A DNA stretch of 5,960 nucleotides from Candidatus Susulua stagnicola (GTDB lineage: Bacteria; Omnitrophota; Gorgyraeia; Duberdicusellales; 4484-171): NCBI GenBank assembly GCA_030765735.1, contig JAVCBZ010000060.1:1-5960 (forward strand), written 5' to 3'. A program made the position numbers and the translations under genes. Positions 5,294-5,960 of this stretch are shown here, one piece after another; positions within the stretch are counted from its first letter, which is position 1, and every line of letters starts with the position of its first letter. A model generated the notes under the pieces. The model saw only the letters and a program-made list of their open reading frames with translations, did not search any database and was not told where the DNA came from.

Positions 5294-5960
5294 TTAAGTT
5301 TTTACTAAAGACTTCTGACTCTTGTCTTCTCTACGAGAAGCATTAAAGAATAAACCCAAAAGAATGTAGTGTACAACTAAGTTACTTCCACCATAACTCA
5401 TAAATGGCAATGGCAACCCTTTAGTAGGGAAAAGCCCACAACTAACTCCAATATTTATCCCTACCTCAAGAAAAAAAATAAAAATTATACCCCAAAGAAT
5501 ACCTCGCCTGAAACCATCTTGGGAAAATTTAGCAATTTTAAACATCTTATGGAATATTACAAAAAACACAAAAATCAACCCAAATGATCCCCATAAACCA
5601 AATTCTTCAGCAATAATAGAAAAAATAAAATCAGTATGAGCTGCTGGAAGAAAAAATAGCTTCTGTAATCCTTCCCCCAGACCTACACCCCAAAAACCTC
5701 CAACTCCATAGGCAATCTGAGATTGAATCAACTGAAATCCTGACCCTTTAGGGTCCTTAAAAGGATCGAGATAAGCTATGATCCTGCTTATACGATAGGG
5801 ATATAATTTTATAAGAAAAAGAGCTATAACTGTGCCAACTACAATTACAAAAAATAAATGCTTCCGCTTAGCACCAAAAAGAAAAAGAAAAAGAATAGTC
5901 CAAAAAACCCAAAAAATAGCTGTACCTAAATCTGGTTGCAAAATCAATAAACAACATATC
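5294..5960 (-). CDS. ftsW: Septal peptidoglycan glycosyltransferase FtsW, C-terminal part (cut by window edge)
   Basis: FtsW is a SEDS-family membrane enzyme that polymerises lipid II at the division septum with its partner class B PBP. About 221 residues are visible; the frame stays open to base 5960, so the gene begins outside the window. Conserved parts in order are ILQPDLGTA (about 5921-5947) and IAYLDPFKDPKGSGFQLIQSQIA (about 5707-5776). Next are the LPAAHTDFIFSIIAEEFGLWG region (HTD at 5630-5638, the Asp being the essential SEDS residue) and GLFPTKGLPLPFMSYGGSN (about 5378-5436). Several hydrophobic helices lie between. The DPFKDPKGSG and QKLFFLPAAHTDF wording and the murG neighbour favour FtsW over RodA. 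Just after the conserved NASRR the last residues, EDKSQKS, are encoded by a CAGAAG-type repeat, so the cytoplasmic tail looks repeat-derived. Confidence 0.95.
   Translation of the reverse strand, partial: ICCLLILQPDLGTAIFWVFWTILFLFLFGAKRKHLFFVIVVGTVIALFLIKLYPYRISRIIAYLDPFKDPKGSGFQLIQSQIAYGVGGFWGVGLGEGLQKLFFLPAAHTDFIFSIIAEEFGLWGSFGLIFVFFVIFHKMFKIAKFSQDGFRRGILWGIIFIFFLEVGINIGVSCGLFPTKGLPLPFMSYGGSNLVVHYILLGLFFNASRREDKSQKSLVKT
5309..5330. repeat. Short CTTCTGACT-type repeat forming the 3' end of ftsW
   Basis: Bases 5311-5330 (acttctgactcttgtcttct) match the repeat at 1214-1233 (acctctgacctctgtcttct) at 16 of 20 positions by hand alignment. The stretch begins directly after the conserved FtsW core and supplies the codons for EDKSQKS. 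It is probably a relic of the family that fills the murB-ddl gap. It is short, so chance similarity is not excluded. Confidence 0.55.

Noticed and set aside
5945..5947. TTG as the start of the ftsW gene
   Set aside because: The frame is open upstream to the window edge and the visible part begins mid-protein just before PDLGTA, so the true start is outside the window.

Overview
The window is an AT-rich stretch of a bacterial division and cell-wall (dcw) cluster. Every gene is on the minus strand, so transcription runs from base 5960 towards base 1. In that order it holds the 3' part of ftsW, murG, a secreted HExxH metallopeptidase-like gene, murC, murB, ddl and the first 62 codons of an ftsQ-like gene. 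The order ftsW-murG-murC-murB-ddl-ftsQ, with an FtsQ-type protein, suggests a Gram-negative-type bacterium. The low GC, the short degenerate intergenic repeats and the peptidase inside the cluster would fit an uncultured lineage such as Omnitrophota. That placement is an impression from gene order and style, not a database result.

The genes supply and organise septal peptidoglycan. MurB makes UDP-MurNAc, MurC adds L-alanine to it, and Ddl makes D-Ala-D-Ala for the pentapeptide. MurG adds GlcNAc to lipid I to give lipid II. FtsW polymerises lipid II at the septum, and FtsQ helps recruit and regulate the divisome. The exported peptidase between murG and murC is the only gene here that does not belong to the standard pathway.

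Spacing is very tight from ftsW to murB: a 9-nt gap, then overlaps of 32, 25 and 10 nt. The peptidase, murC and murB each have a clear Shine-Dalgarno sequence inside the preceding gene, and murC and murB start with GTG. After murB come a 92-nt repeat-filled gap before ddl and a 25-nt gap before ftsQ.

The most unusual feature is repeats in an otherwise conventional essential operon. A 74-bp palindromic element with two 21-bp perfect arms lies in frame inside murG and encodes residues 58-82. A CAGAAGACAG/TCAGAGGTCA-type degenerate repeat fills the murB-ddl gap, and a shorter relative forms the end of ftsW and so encodes FtsW's C-terminal tail. A 14-bp perfect inverted repeat with an extra internal copy spans the ddl stop and the ftsQ start region. 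The three genes just downstream of a repeat or hairpin (murG, ddl, ftsQ) are the ones without a good ribosome-binding site. MurG also departs from the family consensus in several N-domain motifs. No tRNA, rRNA, CRISPR array, insertion sequence or convincing promoter is visible, and no stretch over 300 bases lacks a gene.
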